NCBI RefSeq assembly: GCF_902652685.1
Contig: NZ_CACRUY010000041.1
Location: 1-49,056 of the forward strand
From: Mycobacterium sp. Marseille-P9652
GTDB lineage: Bacteria > Actinomycetota > Actinomycetes > Mycobacteriales > Mycobacteriaceae
DNA length: 49,056 nt
Reading direction: 5' to 3'
Positions 15,200 to 22,995 of this stretch are shown here, in pieces; position 1 is the stretch's first letter; every line of letters starts with the position of its first letter. Both the position numbers and the translations under genes were made by a program. The notes under the pieces were generated by a model. It did no database searches. It saw only the letters and a list, made by a program, of their open reading frames with translations, and was not told the DNA's origin.

Positions 15200-16468
15200 C
15201 TAGGGGCGGAAGTCCCGAGTCTCGGGGTCGTTCGTCGCATCGCGCGCCGATCGCAGGCGCCCGAGGACGTCACGCGCGCGGTCGACGCTCTCCTCCACCA
15301 GCCGGTCCACGGCGCCGAGGTAGGTGGCCGACGGCGGCTTGCCCAGCAGTCCCGCGATCGCGCGCTGCTCGCCGAGGACGTCCGTGGTGGCGAGATTTTC
15401 GGCCATGCGGCCCGGGTGGACCACCAGGCCCCCCAGCAGTTCGGCGCACTGCGAGCCCGCGACGACGGTCCGCCGGGCCAGCGTGCGCAGGGTGTCCCAT
15501 TCGGCGTGCCAGGCGCCGTCGGGCCGTTCGTCGTGGGCCAGCGCCGCGGCGGTGTGCAACGTCGCCGCGAGGGGCGGCGCCGCGATCGCGGCCCGCCGAA
15601 TCAGGATGGACAGCACGGGGTTTCGTTTGTGCGGCATCGAGGACGACCGGCCGCGGTGGTCGTCGCCCGCCGGTTCGCTCAGCTCGGCGATCTCGGGGCG
15701 GACCAGGGTGACGACGTCCGAGGCGATGCGGCCCCAGGCGTCGGTGCACCCGACCAGGGCGTTTGCGGCCGCGGTGACGGGCGTCCGCGTGGTGTGCCAC
15801 GGCGGCCGGGCGTCCAGTCCCAGAGCCGTCGCGGCCGCGCGCACCAGCTGATCGGCGCGCTCCCCATTGCCGCCGAGCGTCGCCAGCTCGGTGGCGCCGG
15901 CCAGCGTTCCGGCCGCGCCGCCGATCTGGATCGGGGTCGGCAGCGCGGCCAGCCGCTCGGCCGCGTCGGCAACCCCGTCCAACCAGCCGGCCGCCTTGGC
16001 GCCGAAGGTGGTGGGGGCGGCGTGCTGGGTGAGGGTGCGGGCCACCATCGGCGTCGACCGGTGCGCGGCGGCGTGCCTAATCAGCGCCGAAAGCTGTTCG
16101 AAAATAATATTTCTCAACTGTTCGGCCACGGCGCGCACACCCAGCATCAGGGCGGTGTCCACCACGTCCTGACTGGTGAGGCCGCGGTGGATCGACGGGC
16201 CGACGGCCGGTCCGGCCCGTCCCCGCAGCAGTTCCACCAGGCCGAGAACGGGGTTGCCGCCGCCCTCGTCGCCGGCGGCCACCGACTCGGAGTCGGCGTC
16301 GGCCAGCAGTCCCGACAGGTCGGCGCCGGCGCAGTCGGGCGGCGCCAGGCCCGCGGCGGCCAGGGCGTTCAGCCACGCCGATTCCACCGCCACCATCGAC
16401 CGCAGCAACGCCCGGTCGGTCATGAGCTGACCCGCTCGGTGGTCGCCCGGCCACAACAGGTTTGTCAT
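15200..16468 (-). CDS. pcaB: 3-carboxy-cis,cis-muconate cycloisomerase
   Basis: A 422-residue member of the fumarase/aspartase superfamily. The signature SSSMPHKRNP lies near residues 273-283, with HRGLTSQDVVDTALM earlier. PcaB converts beta-carboxy-cis,cis-muconate, the product of protocatechuate 3,4-dioxygenase, to gamma-carboxymuconolactone; placement directly after pcaHG supports this over adenylosuccinate lyase. ATG 16468 overlaps the pcaG stop (ATGA). The last five codons contain the DosR box of the next gene. Confidence 0.9.
   Translation of the reverse strand: MTNLLWPGDHRAGQLMTDRALLRSMVAVESAWLNALAAAGLAPPDCAGADLSGLLADADSESVAAGDEGGGNPVLGLVELLRGRAGPAVGPSIHRGLTSQDVVDTALMLGVRAVAEQLRNIIFEQLSALIRHAAAHRSTPMVARTLTQHAAPTTFGAKAAGWLDGVADAAERLAALPTPIQIGGAAGTLAGATELATLGGNGERADQLVRAAATALGLDARPPWHTTRTPVTAAANALVGCTDAWGRIASDVVTLVRPEIAELSEPAGDDHRGRSSSMPHKRNPVLSILIRRAAIAAPPLAATLHTAAALAHDERPDGAWHAEWDTLRTLARRTVVAGSQCAELLGGLVVHPGRMAENLATTDVLGEQRAIAGLLGKPPSATYLGAVDRLVEESVDRARDVLGRLRSARDATNDPETRDFRP
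15202..15216 (-). promoter_or_regulatory. DosR box inside the 3' end of pcaB
   Basis: On the minus strand GGGACTTCCGCCCCT satisfies all 12 specified positions of GGGACTTNNGNCCCT. It is centred 38 bp from ATG 15171 (44 bp from ATG 15165) of the hibernation-factor gene. Being within coding sequence, it implies independent hypoxic expression of that gene despite the upstream catabolic operon. Confidence 0.8.
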
Positions 16469-16953
16469 CGCGCGCCGTCGGTGTACGCCAGGAACACGGT
16501 CTCGCGGGGACCCTGCAGGTGGATGTCGAAACGGTATGCCGCGCGGTCATTTTCGGCGACACAGAGCAGGACGGAGCGCCGCGCGGGGTCGACGGCGGCC
16601 AGCACCGGGTCGGCGTCCGGGTCGCCGCCGGGCAGGTAGGCGCGCGTGAACAGCCGGTCCAGCAGGCCGCGCGCGAAGACGGTCAGGGCGAAGAACGGGC
16701 CGCCGGGCGGCGCGGTGGTGAATGCGTAGCGCCCGGACGCGTCGGTCGCCGCCCTGCCCCATCCGGTGACCGCGTCGCCCTGCCACAGTTCCACCAGGGC
16801 GTCGGGAATCCCATGTCCGGCGCCGTCGTAGACCGTGCCGTGCAACCGGACCGCCCGCGGATCGGCCGGCGGCGTCAACGCACCGTCGCACGCGAGCCCC
16901 AGCGCGAAGAAGGGACCGACGGTTTGCCCTGGGATGCAGAGGATTTCACTCAC
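16465..16953 (-). CDS. pcaG: Protocatechuate 3,4-dioxygenase alpha subunit
   Basis: A 162-residue intradiol dioxygenase alpha chain. It has the beta-sandwich core (VRLHGTVYDGAGHGIPDALV, VELWQGD) and RYAFTTAPPG but, as in all PcaG chains, lacks the iron-binding Tyr/Tyr/His/His set. It pairs with PcaH to open the ring of protocatechuate. Start GTG 16953 overlaps the pcaH stop (GTGA), and its own stop overlaps the pcaB start. A longer open frame upstream lies within pcaH and is rejected. Confidence 0.92.
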   Translation of the reverse strand: MSEILCIPGQTVGPFFALGLACDGALTPPADPRAVRLHGTVYDGAGHGIPDALVELWQGDAVTGWGRAATDASGRYAFTTAPPGGPFFALTVFARGLLDRLFTRAYLPGGDPDADPVLAAVDPARRSVLLCVAENDRAAYRFDIHLQGPRETVFLAYTDGAR

Positions 16954-17684
16954 AGCGGACCGCCGGGCAGCACAATGTCCCACCGGTAGCCGGTGGCATA
17001 TTCGGGCTCGGTGAGGTCGTGGTCGTAGCGCGCGATCAGCCGGTTGCGCGCGCCGGGCTCGAGGACGGACTGCACGATCGGGTCGAGGCCGAACAGCGGG
17101 TCGCCCGGGAAGTACATCTGGGTGACCAGGCGCTGCGTGAAGGCCGTGCCGAACACCGAGAAGTGGATGTGCGCAGGGCGCCAGGCGTTGCGGTGGTTGC
17201 GCCACGGGTAGGGGCCCGGCTTGACGGTGACGAACCGGTACGACCCGTCCGGGCCCGTCAGGCAGCGCCCCGCCCCCGTGAAGTTGGGGTCGAGCGGCGC
17301 GGGATGCTGGTCGCGTTCGTGGCGATAGCGGCCCGCGGCGTTGGCCTGCCAGACCTCGACCAGCTGGCCCGCGAGCGGCCTGCCCGCCCGGTCCAGCACC
17401 CGCCCGGTGACGATGATGCGTTCCCCGATCGGCTCGCCGGGGTGGCCGGCGGTCAGGTCGGCGTCGGCAGGGTCGACGCCCCGCCCACCGAAACAGGGCG
17501 CGCCGCGTTCGAGCTCGCTCGGGTCCACCAGCAGCAGGGGATGCCTGGGATGGCGCAGGGCGCTGCTGCGGTACGGCGGGTAGTCGAGCCGCGGACGGGA
17601 CGCGTCACCTTCTCCGGGGGCGGCGGCGATCGCGGCCATCTCCGCGCTGATGTCCGCCTGGGAAGCGAGGCGCTCGCCGTCCAT
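16950..17684 (-). CDS. pcaH: Protocatechuate 3,4-dioxygenase beta subunit
   Basis: A 244-residue catalytic chain. The non-haem Fe(III) ligands are visible: Tyr near 120 (AGRYRHERD), Tyr near 159 (KPGPYPW), His 172 and His 174 (RPAHIHFSV); the 39-13-2 spacing equals that of the Pseudomonas enzyme (Tyr408, Tyr447, His460, His462). It cleaves protocatechuate between its hydroxyls. First gene of the pcaHGB operon, transcribed away from the ring-hydroxylating dioxygenase operon. Its promoter shares the region containing the phased TTCTGT repeats. Confidence 0.94.
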   Translation of the reverse strand: MDGERLASQADISAEMAAIAAAPGEGDASRPRLDYPPYRSSALRHPRHPLLLVDPSELERGAPCFGGRGVDPADADLTAGHPGEPIGERIIVTGRVLDRAGRPLAGQLVEVWQANAAGRYRHERDQHPAPLDPNFTGAGRCLTGPDGSYRFVTVKPGPYPWRNHRNAWRPAHIHFSVFGTAFTQRLVTQMYFPGDPLFGLDPIVQSVLEPGARNRLIARYDHDLTEPEYATGYRWDIVLPGGPL

Positions 17685-17750
17685 GAGGCGTGACGCTACC
17701 CCCGATGAGCGCGCAGTCCCGGCGATTGACGGGGCGACGCGCCTGCGGGA

Positions 17751-17784
17751 TTCTGTTCAGCGGAGAAACCTTCTGTCCAGCAGA
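17751..17784 (+). promoter_or_regulatory. Candidate operator: two 14-bp direct repeats 20 bp apart
   Basis: TTCTGTTCAGCGGA (17751-17764) and TTCTGTCCAGCAGA (17771-17784) match at 12 of 14 positions and are phased by 20 bp (two helical turns). They lie between divergent pcaH (start 17684) and the dioxygenase gene (start 17788), just downstream of a possible TTGACG-17-GATTCT promoter. The IclR regulator at 22194 is the obvious candidate to bind. Confidence 0.55.
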
Positions 17785-17787
17785 TAA

Positions 17788-19119
17788 GTGGGGCCCGTGG
17801 ATCGCGACGTCTTGGCCAACGTGCGCCGCGGGATGGTTCCCGCCCACATCTACAACGACGCGGAACTGTTCGCGCTGGAGAAGGAGCGGTTGTTCCGGCG
17901 GGCGTGGATGTTCGTGGCGCACGAATCGGAGATCCCGCACGACGGCGACTACGTGGTGCGCCGCGTGCTCGACGACTCCTTCGTCATCACCCGGGACTCG
18001 AACGGCGTCGTGCGGGCGCTGTTCAACATGTGCCTGCACCGCGGCATGCAGCTGTGCCGCGCCGAGCTGGGCAACGCGTCCAACTTCCGCTGCCCGTACC
18101 ACGGCTGGACCTACCGCAACGACGGCCGGCTCACCGGGCTGCCGTTTCACCGGGAGGCCTACGGCGGCGACGACGGGCTGGCCCGCGACGGCCACGCCCT
18201 GCTGCCGGCGCCCAGTTTCGCCGGCTACAACGGCCTGCTGTTCGTCAGCCTGGACCCGAACGCCGAACCGCTCGAGGACTACCTCGGCGACTTCCGGTTC
18301 TACCTCGACTTCTACACCAGGCAGAGCGCCGGCGGCCTGGAGCTGCGCGGGCCGCAGCGCTGGCGGATCAAGGCCAACTGGAAGATCGGCGCCGAAAACT
18401 TCGCCGGCGACATGTACCACACCCCGCACACCCACGCGTCCATCGTCGACATCGGCCTGTTCCGCGAGCCGAAGGCCCAGAAACGCAAGGACGGCGCCAC
18501 CTACTGGGCGGGCCGCGGCGGCGGCACCACCTACAAGCTGCCGCCGGGCGGCTTCGAGGAGCGCATGCGCTACGTGGGCTACCCCGACGAGATGATCGGC
18601 CGGATCAAGGACGCCTGGACGCCGCGGCAACGGCAGGTCGTGGGCGAGGACGGCTTCATGATCTCGGCCGCAACGTGTTTCCCGAACCTCAGCTTCGTGC
18701 ACAACTGGCCGAAGCTGCCCGGCGGCGACTCCGAGCAGGTGCTGCCGTTCATCTCGCTCCGGCTCTGGCAGCCGATCAGCGAGAACGAGACCGAGGTGTG
18801 CTCGTGGTTCGGGGTGGACTCCGCCGCCCCCGCGCAGTACAAACGAGACTCGTACAAGGCGTATCTGATGTGTTTCGGCTCGACGGGCATGTTCGAGCAG
18901 GACGACGTGGAGAACTGGGTGTCGCTGACCACCACCGCAGGCGGTTCGATGGCGCGGCGGCTGCTGCTGAACAGCCGCATGGGCCTGCTGTCCGACGACC
19001 GCCCGGTGGTCGAGGCGCTGGGCCCCGAGTCGTTCCACGGGCCGGGGCGCGCGCAGGTGGGGTACAACGAGTACAACCAGCGCGCGCTGCTCGGGTTGTG
19101 GGCGGACTACCTGTCATGA
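17788..19119 (+). CDS. Aromatic-ring-hydroxylating dioxygenase alpha subunit (phthalate-type)
   Basis: A 443-residue terminal oxygenase large subunit. The Rieske centre is complete: Cys-x-His near residue 82, 17 residues, then CPYHGW. The mononuclear iron site is in NWKIGAENFAGDMYHTPHTH (Asp, His, His near 205-216). It hydroxylates an aromatic acid to a cis-dihydrodiol. Operon partners (dihydrodiol dehydrogenase, class II aldolase-type decarboxylase, divergent pcaHGB) suggest phthalate 3,4-dioxygenase or another aromatic dicarboxylate oxygenase; substrate is inferred from context. Start GTG 17788 or GTG 17797. No ferredoxin or reductase gene lies nearby. Confidence 0.9.
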   Translation: MGPVDRDVLANVRRGMVPAHIYNDAELFALEKERLFRRAWMFVAHESEIPHDGDYVVRRVLDDSFVITRDSNGVVRALFNMCLHRGMQLCRAELGNASNFRCPYHGWTYRNDGRLTGLPFHREAYGGDDGLARDGHALLPAPSFAGYNGLLFVSLDPNAEPLEDYLGDFRFYLDFYTRQSAGGLELRGPQRWRIKANWKIGAENFAGDMYHTPHTHASIVDIGLFREPKAQKRKDGATYWAGRGGGTTYKLPPGGFEERMRYVGYPDEMIGRIKDAWTPRQRQVVGEDGFMISAATCFPNLSFVHNWPKLPGGDSEQVLPFISLRLWQPISENETEVCSWFGVDSAAPAQYKRDSYKAYLMCFGSTGMFEQDDVENWVSLTTTAGGSMARRLLLNSRMGLLSDDRPVVEALGPESFHGPGRAQVGYNEYNQRALLGLWADYLS

Positions 19120-19634
19120 CGAAACCCTTGCCCTTTAACGACATTCGCCATCAGGAGGCCCACCAGTTCCTGGTCGACGAGGCCTGGCTGCTCGACGCGC
19201 AGGACTACGAGGCGTGGCTGGACACGCTGACCGACGACGTTCGCTACGTCATGCCGGTCCGGGTCACCACCGCGCGCGGGGCGGATCTGCACGGGTCACC
19301 GGGGATGGCCCACTTCGACGAGGACAAGCACTCGCTGAGCCAGCGGGTGGCGCGGTTCGCCACCGAACACGCCTGGACCGAGGACCCGCCGTCGCGACTG
19401 CGTCACTTCGTCACCAACGTGCGCACGTTCGCGGGTGGCGACGAGGCACACCTGACCGTCCAGTCCGCAGAGCTGCTGTTCCGCAGCCGCGGCGACGTCA
19501 ACGAGGCCGCCCTGGTGTCCTGCGGCCGCGAGGACGTGCTGCGCCGGTGCGACGGCCGCTGGAAGTTGGCCCGCCGCAGCATCATTGCCGACGAGTCGGT
19601 GCTGCGCATGCAGAACCTGGCGGTGTTCCTGTGA
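19116..19634 (+). CDS. Aromatic-ring-hydroxylating dioxygenase beta subunit
   Basis: A 172-residue SnoaL-like small subunit (EAHQFLVDEAWLLDAQDYEA, then a late WKLARRSIIADESVL) that stabilises the alpha3beta3 oxygenase. ATG 19116 overlaps the alpha stop (ATGA), and its stop overlaps the next gene's GTG. The longer frame upstream is a shadow of the alpha gene. Confidence 0.92.
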   Translation: MTKPLPFNDIRHQEAHQFLVDEAWLLDAQDYEAWLDTLTDDVRYVMPVRVTTARGADLHGSPGMAHFDEDKHSLSQRVARFATEHAWTEDPPSRLRHFVTNVRTFAGGDEAHLTVQSAELLFRSRGDVNEAALVSCGREDVLRRCDGRWKLARRSIIADESVLRMQNLAVFL

Positions 19635-19846
19635 TACGGCTGGCCAATGAATTCGCCGAGGTCGAGGTGCGCCGGGTAGACACCCGCAACGGGTCGCGGC
19701 TCGAGGTCCGTTCCCCGAGGACCGGGCGGTCGATCACCCTGGACCCCCTCGAGGTCGAGGCCCTCACCCGGCAGAACCCCCGCACGCTGGCGGCGATGGT
19801 CGGCAACTCCGGCCCGCTGCTGCCGGACGAGGAGACCGAAGGGTGA
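19631..19846 (+). CDS. Small protein of aromatic dioxygenase operons (71 aa)
   Basis: A 71-residue protein (VIRLANEFAEVEVRRVDTRN, then GRSITLDPLEVEALTRQ). Small proteins of this type recur in actinobacterial aromatic dioxygenase operons and are sometimes labelled dihydrodiol dehydrogenase, which is implausible at this size. The true role is unknown; oxygenase assembly or activity control are possibilities. GTGA overlaps at both ends show it is translated as part of the operon. Confidence 0.82.
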   Translation: MIRLANEFAEVEVRRVDTRNGSRLEVRSPRTGRSITLDPLEVEALTRQNPRTLAAMVGNSGPLLPDEETEG

Positions 19847-20631
19847 CCGGGTGGCTGGACGGCAGGCGGGCGCTGGTGGTGGGCGCCGGTTCGGGGATCG
19901 GCCGCGCCGTCGTCGACGCCTTCCTCGGCGAGGGGGCGAAAGTGGCCGTGCTGGAACGTGACCGGGACAAGTGCAACGCCCTGCGCGAGGAGTTGCCCGA
20001 GCTGCCGGTGGTCGAGGGGGACGCGACCGGCCGGGAGGCCAACGAACGGGCGGTCGCCGTCGCGGTCGACGCCTACGGCGGGCTGGACACGTTGGTCAAC
20101 TGCGTCGGCGTGTTCGACTTCTACCGGGGCATCACCGATCTCGCCGCCGACGGGCTGGCCGCGGCGTTCGACGAGATGTTCCGCACCAACGTGCTGAGCC
20201 ACCTGCAATCGGTGAAGGCCGCGGTCCCGGCGCTGACGGCCGGGTCGTCGATCGTGCTGACCGAGTCCGCGTCGTCGTTCTATCCGGGACGCGGCGGCGT
20301 GCTGTACGTGTCGTCGAAGTTCGCGGTCCGGGGCCTGGTCGCGTCGCTGGCTCACGAACTGGCGCCGAACATTCGGGTCAACGGGGTGGCCCCGGGCGGC
20401 ACGCTCAACACCGACCTGCGCGGCCTGGCCAGCCTGGGCCTCGACGGCGTCCGGCTCGACGACCGCCCCGATCGGGCGGCCGAGCTGGCGGCGCGCAATC
20501 CCCTCGGGGTTGCGCTCGACGGGCGCGACCACGCGTGGAGCTACGTGTTCCTGGCCTCGGAGAGGTCGCGCGGGATCACCGGCGAGACGGTGCGTCCCGA
20601 CGGCGGATTCGGATTGGGTGTGCCTCGATGA
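19843..20631 (+). CDS. SDR family cis-dihydrodiol dehydrogenase
   Basis: A 262-residue short-chain dehydrogenase. The NAD-binding GAGSGIGRAV is at residues 14-23, NCVGVFDFY at about 88, the catalytic Ser in LTESASSFYPG, and the YVSSK Tyr/Lys pair near 157-161. In this operon it should rearomatise the ring cis-dihydrodiol (PhtB-like role), giving a dihydroxylated aromatic dicarboxylate. Start GTG 19843 overlaps the preceding stop (GTGA); the following gene overlaps by ATGA. Confidence 0.88.
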   Translation: MTGWLDGRRALVVGAGSGIGRAVVDAFLGEGAKVAVLERDRDKCNALREELPELPVVEGDATGREANERAVAVAVDAYGGLDTLVNCVGVFDFYRGITDLAADGLAAAFDEMFRTNVLSHLQSVKAAVPALTAGSSIVLTESASSFYPGRGGVLYVSSKFAVRGLVASLAHELAPNIRVNGVAPGGTLNTDLRGLASLGLDGVRLDDRPDRAAELAARNPLGVALDGRDHAWSYVFLASERSRGITGETVRPDGGFGLGVPR

Positions 20632-21344
20632 CTTCCCTTGAACAGCAACGGCTTCTGGTGGCGCAGGGTTGCCGGGTGGCGGCGGCCCGCGGCTTGGTCG
20701 ACGGCATCCTCGGTCACCTGAGCCTGCGCGTCGGCGAGGAGCATCTGCTCGTCCGCTGCCGCAGCGACACCGACACGGGGCTGGCGTTCACCCGGCCCGA
20801 CGACATCCGCCTGATCGGGTTCGACGGCAGCCCCGGCGCCGACGGGGAACTCGAGGGGTACCGCCTACCGGCCGAACTGCCCATCCACGTCGAGACCATG
20901 CTCTCCGACGAGCGGTACCGCGCCGTCGCGCACCTGCACCCGCCGTCCGTCGTCGCCGCCGACCTCGCCGGCATCACGATCCGCCCGATCTACGGGGCCT
21001 ACGACATCCCCGGCGCCTGGCTCGCCCGCGGCGGCGTGCCGGTCTACCCGCGCTCGGTGCTGATCCGCACCCCGGAGCTGGCGCAGCACATGGTGGCCGC
21101 GATGGGCGACGCCCCGGTGGTGATCTGCCGCGGCCACGGGATCACCAGCGCCGCCGGCAGCGTCCAGCGGGCCGTGCTGCAGGCGATCAGCCTGAACGAG
21201 CTGGCGCGCATGGCGCTGCGGGTGCGCGGGGCCGGCGGCACGCTGCACGCGATCGACGACGCCGACTGGGACGACCTGCCGGATCTTGGGCCCGGGCTCA
21301 ACGTCGAGGCGGCCTGGCGCCACGAGGTGGCGCGGCTCGGCTGA
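20628..21344 (+). CDS. Class II aldolase/adducin-type decarboxylase (PhtC/CmtD-like)
   Basis: A 238-residue class II aldolase-fold enzyme. Zinc-ligand histidines are seen in AVAHLHPPSVVAAD (two His) and VVICRGHGITSAA. In phthalate and cumate pathways, relatives of this family decarboxylate 3,4-dihydroxyphthalate or 2,3-dihydroxycumate; the divergent pcaHGB suggests the product here is protocatechuate. Last gene of the operon; its stop is inside a small imperfect hairpin (21341-21358). Confidence 0.87.
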   Translation: MTSLEQQRLLVAQGCRVAAARGLVDGILGHLSLRVGEEHLLVRCRSDTDTGLAFTRPDDIRLIGFDGSPGADGELEGYRLPAELPIHVETMLSDERYRAVAHLHPPSVVAADLAGITIRPIYGAYDIPGAWLARGGVPVYPRSVLIRTPELAQHMVAAMGDAPVVICRGHGITSAAGSVQRAVLQAISLNELARMALRVRGAGGTLHAIDDADWDDLPDLGPGLNVEAAWRHEVARLG

Positions 21345-21412
21345 CGGTTTCCGTTCAGTCACAGCTTCATCTCCGGCGCGCGCCACGTCACGGAACTTCC
21401 CGCCGGCCGACC

Positions 21413-21425
21413 TAACCTGTCGCGC
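21413..21425 (+). promoter_or_regulatory. Leaderless promoter of the polysaccharide deacetylase gene
   Basis: TAACCT (21413-21418) is followed by exactly 7 nt and then GTG 21426, so transcription should begin at the start codon. Confidence 0.6.
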
Positions 21426-22187
21426 GTGAGCGAACTGGACCGGCGGCGGTTCCTGGTCGCGCTGGCCGCGGGGGCGCTGGCGTGTGCCGCCGCGGGACAA
21501 CCCATGGCGCGCGGTGACGTGCTGGGCGCCGCGCCCGGCCCGATCAACCCGGGATCGCGGGTCGCGCTGCCCGGCGGGGCCGTCGTGAAAAGGCTGCCGG
21601 GCAACGGTGATCTGCTGGCCTGGACGGTCGACGACGGCGCCAACACCGACGTGGTGCGCCTCTACACACAATTCGCCAGGGACACCGGCACCCGGCTCAC
21701 GTACTTCGTCACCGGCAGCTATCACTCGTGGACGGACAACCTCGCCCTGCTCAGGCCCCTGGTGGAATCGGGGCAGATTCAGCTGGCCAACCACACCTGG
21801 ACGCATCCCGACCTGACGAGACTGTCGCCGGCTCAGGTCGCCGACGAACTGCGCCGCACCGACGCGTTCCTGCGCAGCACCTACGGGGTGGACGCCACGC
21901 CGTACTTCCGGCCGCCATACGGGCGGCACAACCCGGTGGTGGACAGGGTCGCCGCCGACCTCGGCTACCAGAACCCCACCCTGTGGTCGGGCGACCTGCA
22001 CGACTCCGCGCTGCTTTCCGAGGGCCAGATCGTCGCGCTGGCCTACCAGTCCTTCCTCCCGCAGAACATCGTGATCGGCCACCTCAACCATCCGACCGTC
22101 ACCCGCGTCTACGGCCAGCTGACAGAGATCATCCGGGAACGCGGGCTGCGCACCGTGACGCTCAACGACGTGTTCGCGCGCCGGTGA
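21426..22187 (+). CDS. Exported polysaccharide deacetylase (NodB domain)
   Basis: A 253-residue carbohydrate esterase 4-like protein. The N-terminus DRRRFLVALAAGALACAAA looks like a Tat signal (RR-x-F-L). The NodB domain runs from about residue 60: WTVDDGAN provides the catalytic Asp pair (usual form TFDDGP), NHTWTHPDL the metal His-x3-His, and YFRPPYGRHN motif 3. It should deacetylate cell-wall or surface sugars outside the membrane. It has its own leaderless promoter and no evident tie to the aromatic operon. Confidence 0.87.
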   Translation: MSELDRRRFLVALAAGALACAAAGQPMARGDVLGAAPGPINPGSRVALPGGAVVKRLPGNGDLLAWTVDDGANTDVVRLYTQFARDTGTRLTYFVTGSYHSWTDNLALLRPLVESGQIQLANHTWTHPDLTRLSPAQVADELRRTDAFLRSTYGVDATPYFRPPYGRHNPVVDRVAADLGYQNPTLWSGDLHDSALLSEGQIVALAYQSFLPQNIVIGHLNHPTVTRVYGQLTEIIRERGLRTVTLNDVFARR

Positions 22188-22193
22188 GCCGCG

Positions 22194-22991
22194 TCAACCG
22201 AGTTCGCCGCCAATGGTTTTCGCCGCACCGATGAGCGCGGCGGCCACCGAGTGATAACGCTGCGTGCCCATCCTGTTCTGCGGCGCGGCGGCGTTGAGCG
22301 CCAGCCGCAGGCCCGGCGCCCGGGTGGGTATCGGCACGGCCACCGACGCGACGCCCTCCTCGCTCTCTTCGCGGTTGACCGCGTATCCGCGCTCGCGGAT
22401 CCGGGCGAGCTCGGCCTCCAACTCGGTGCGGGTGCCGATCGAATGTGTGGTGATCCGTTCCAGCGTCTCGCGCGGAAACAATTGGCGCAGTTCGGCTTCC
22501 GGAAGCTGAGCCAGCATGACCTTGCCCGTCGACGTGCAGTGGGCCGGCATGGTCCGCCCCAACCGGGACGCCACCCGCACCGCCGCCGGGCCCTCCACCG
22601 CGGCGACGAAGCGAACGTTCGCGCCGTCGAGCATCCCGACGTGAATCGTCTCGCGCAGTTGCTCGCTGAGGCCGCGCATCACGGCCGCGGCGGAGCGCTG
22701 GATGTCGATGCGGCTGAAGATCGCGAATGCCACGCCGGTGAGCGCCGGCCCGGGCAGATACGCCTTCGACACCGGGTCCTGCCGGGCGAAGCCGCGGTAG
22801 GTCAGCATGGCCAGCAGCCGGTGAGCGGTGGACGACGCCACGCCCAGATATCGGGTCGCCTCGCTCAACCGGATCTGCGGCCGTTCGCCCAGCAGCAGCA
22901 GGAGCTTGAGCGCGTTGTCGACCGACTCGATGGGGTATTGCGGCGCAAGCGATTCGGTGTCGCGGTCGTCGGGCGCCTGCTTCTTCGGCAT
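22194..22991 (-). CDS. IclR-family transcriptional regulator
   Basis: A 265-residue IclR protein. The winged HTH is at residues about 20-85 (LSEATRYLGVASSTAHRLLA) and the effector domain lies beyond, with the conserved MPAHCTSTGKVMLA near 165. IclR proteins (PcaR, PcaU, PhtR types) commonly control protocatechuate and phthalate genes, so it probably binds the phased repeats at 17751. It is 4 nt downstream of the permease gene, in the same direction, and convergent to the deacetylase with a 6-nt gap. Confidence 0.9.
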   Translation of the reverse strand: MPKKQAPDDRDTESLAPQYPIESVDNALKLLLLLGERPQIRLSEATRYLGVASSTAHRLLAMLTYRGFARQDPVSKAYLPGPALTGVAFAIFSRIDIQRSAAAVMRGLSEQLRETIHVGMLDGANVRFVAAVEGPAAVRVASRLGRTMPAHCTSTGKVMLAQLPEAELRQLFPRETLERITTHSIGTRTELEAELARIRERGYAVNREESEEGVASVAVPIPTRAPGLRLALNAAAPQNRMGTQRYHSVAAALIGAAKTIGGELG

Positions 22992-22995
22992 GTGA

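Noticed and set aside
17605-19038. 477-aa minus-strand frame opposite the dioxygenase alpha gene
   Set aside because: Shadow of the Rieske oxygenase gene, whose motifs are intact.
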